Part shown: piece by piece, positions 5,363 through 5,464 of the stretch
Layout: each line of letters begins with the position of its first letter
How positions within the stretch are numbered: the first letter of the stretch is position 1
Source of the DNA: JBOHPP01 sp050731755
GTDB lineage: Bacteria > Methylomirabilota > Methylomirabilia > Rokubacteriales > CSP1-6
NCBI GenBank assembly: GCA_050731755.1
Contig: JBOHPP010000270.1
Span: 1-5,464 of the forward strand
Reading direction: 5' to 3'
DNA length: 5,464 nt
Notes under the pieces: model-generated
What the model was told of the DNA's origin: nothing
The model's database searches: none
Seen by the model: only the letters and a program-made list of their open reading frames with translations
Position numbers and translations under genes: made by a program

Positions 5363-5464
5363 GCAAGGAGATCCGCACCGAGATCGAGATCGCGGCGCCG
5401 GCCGGGCGCGTGTGGCAGGTCCTCACCGATTTCCCCGACTTCTCCGCCTGGAACCCGTTCATCC
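5359..5464 (+). CDS. SRPBCC (START-like/polyketide cyclase-like) family protein, N-terminal fragment
   Basis: Only the first 35 codons are inside the window; the frame is open to the end. The translation SKEIRTEIEIAAPAGRVWQV, followed by LTDFPDFSAWNPFI, is the classic N terminus of the SRPBCC helix-grip fold: first strand, the (A/S)P..VW.vl(T/S)D helix, then the W-NPF motif. These proteins bind hydrophobic ligands in a deep cavity. GTG 5359 overlaps the preceding stop (GTGA, 4 bases), and a GTG three bases earlier (5356) is an equally possible start. No Shine-Dalgarno is visible, so translation is probably coupled to the oxidoreductase. The ligand and role cannot be told from this fragment. 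Confidence 0.82.
   Translation, partial: MSKEIRTEIEIAAPAGRVWQVLTDFPDFSAWNPFI

Overview
The window reads as a single uninterrupted transcription unit from a high-GC bacterium (about 70% G+C judged by eye, with almost every third codon position G or C). All eight genes lie on the + strand. Neighbouring genes overlap or are separated by at most 19 bases, and no terminator, RNA gene, mobile element or CRISPR is visible. The mix is a proteobacteria-like yggS-proC-yggT-yggU order with a divIVA-type gene inserted, followed by mtnA. This points to a deep-branching, Gram-negative-like environmental lineage; Rokubacteria/Methylomirabilota or a deltaproteobacterial relative would fit. That placement is inference, because no marker gene is present.

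Left part (1-2485), a conserved housekeeping and cell-division cluster: the C-terminal part of a YggS/PLPBP pyridoxal-phosphate homeostasis protein (its start lies outside the window); complete proC (last step of proline synthesis); a one-domain YggT membrane protein; a short DivIVA-family coiled-coil protein; and a DUF167/YggU protein. In Gram-positives the yggS and yggT homologues (ylmE, ylmG) also sit with divIVA beside the division genes, so the block probably serves envelope growth or division plus PLP and amino-acid metabolism.

Middle (2482-3838): a small, unrecognised exported protein with a clear signal peptide and a strong ribosome-binding site, then mtnA (methylthioribose-1-phosphate isomerase, methionine salvage), which keeps all the catalytic and substrate-binding residues I could place.

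Right part (3851-5464): a 503-residue protein made of two tandem nitroreductase-like (SagB/ThcOx-type) domains joined by a proline-rich linker, and then the first 35 codons of an SRPBCC/START-like protein. The tandem oxidoreductase is the most interesting item. The two halves share an ungapped 27-residue match (15 identities), yet the flavin-site motifs are divided between them: the PSxGALY motif occurs only in the first half and the RGSxRxF arginine loop only in the second. This suggests an intramolecular pseudo-dimer with a single composite flavin site. No peptide-modification (YcaO/TOMM) partners are visible in the window.
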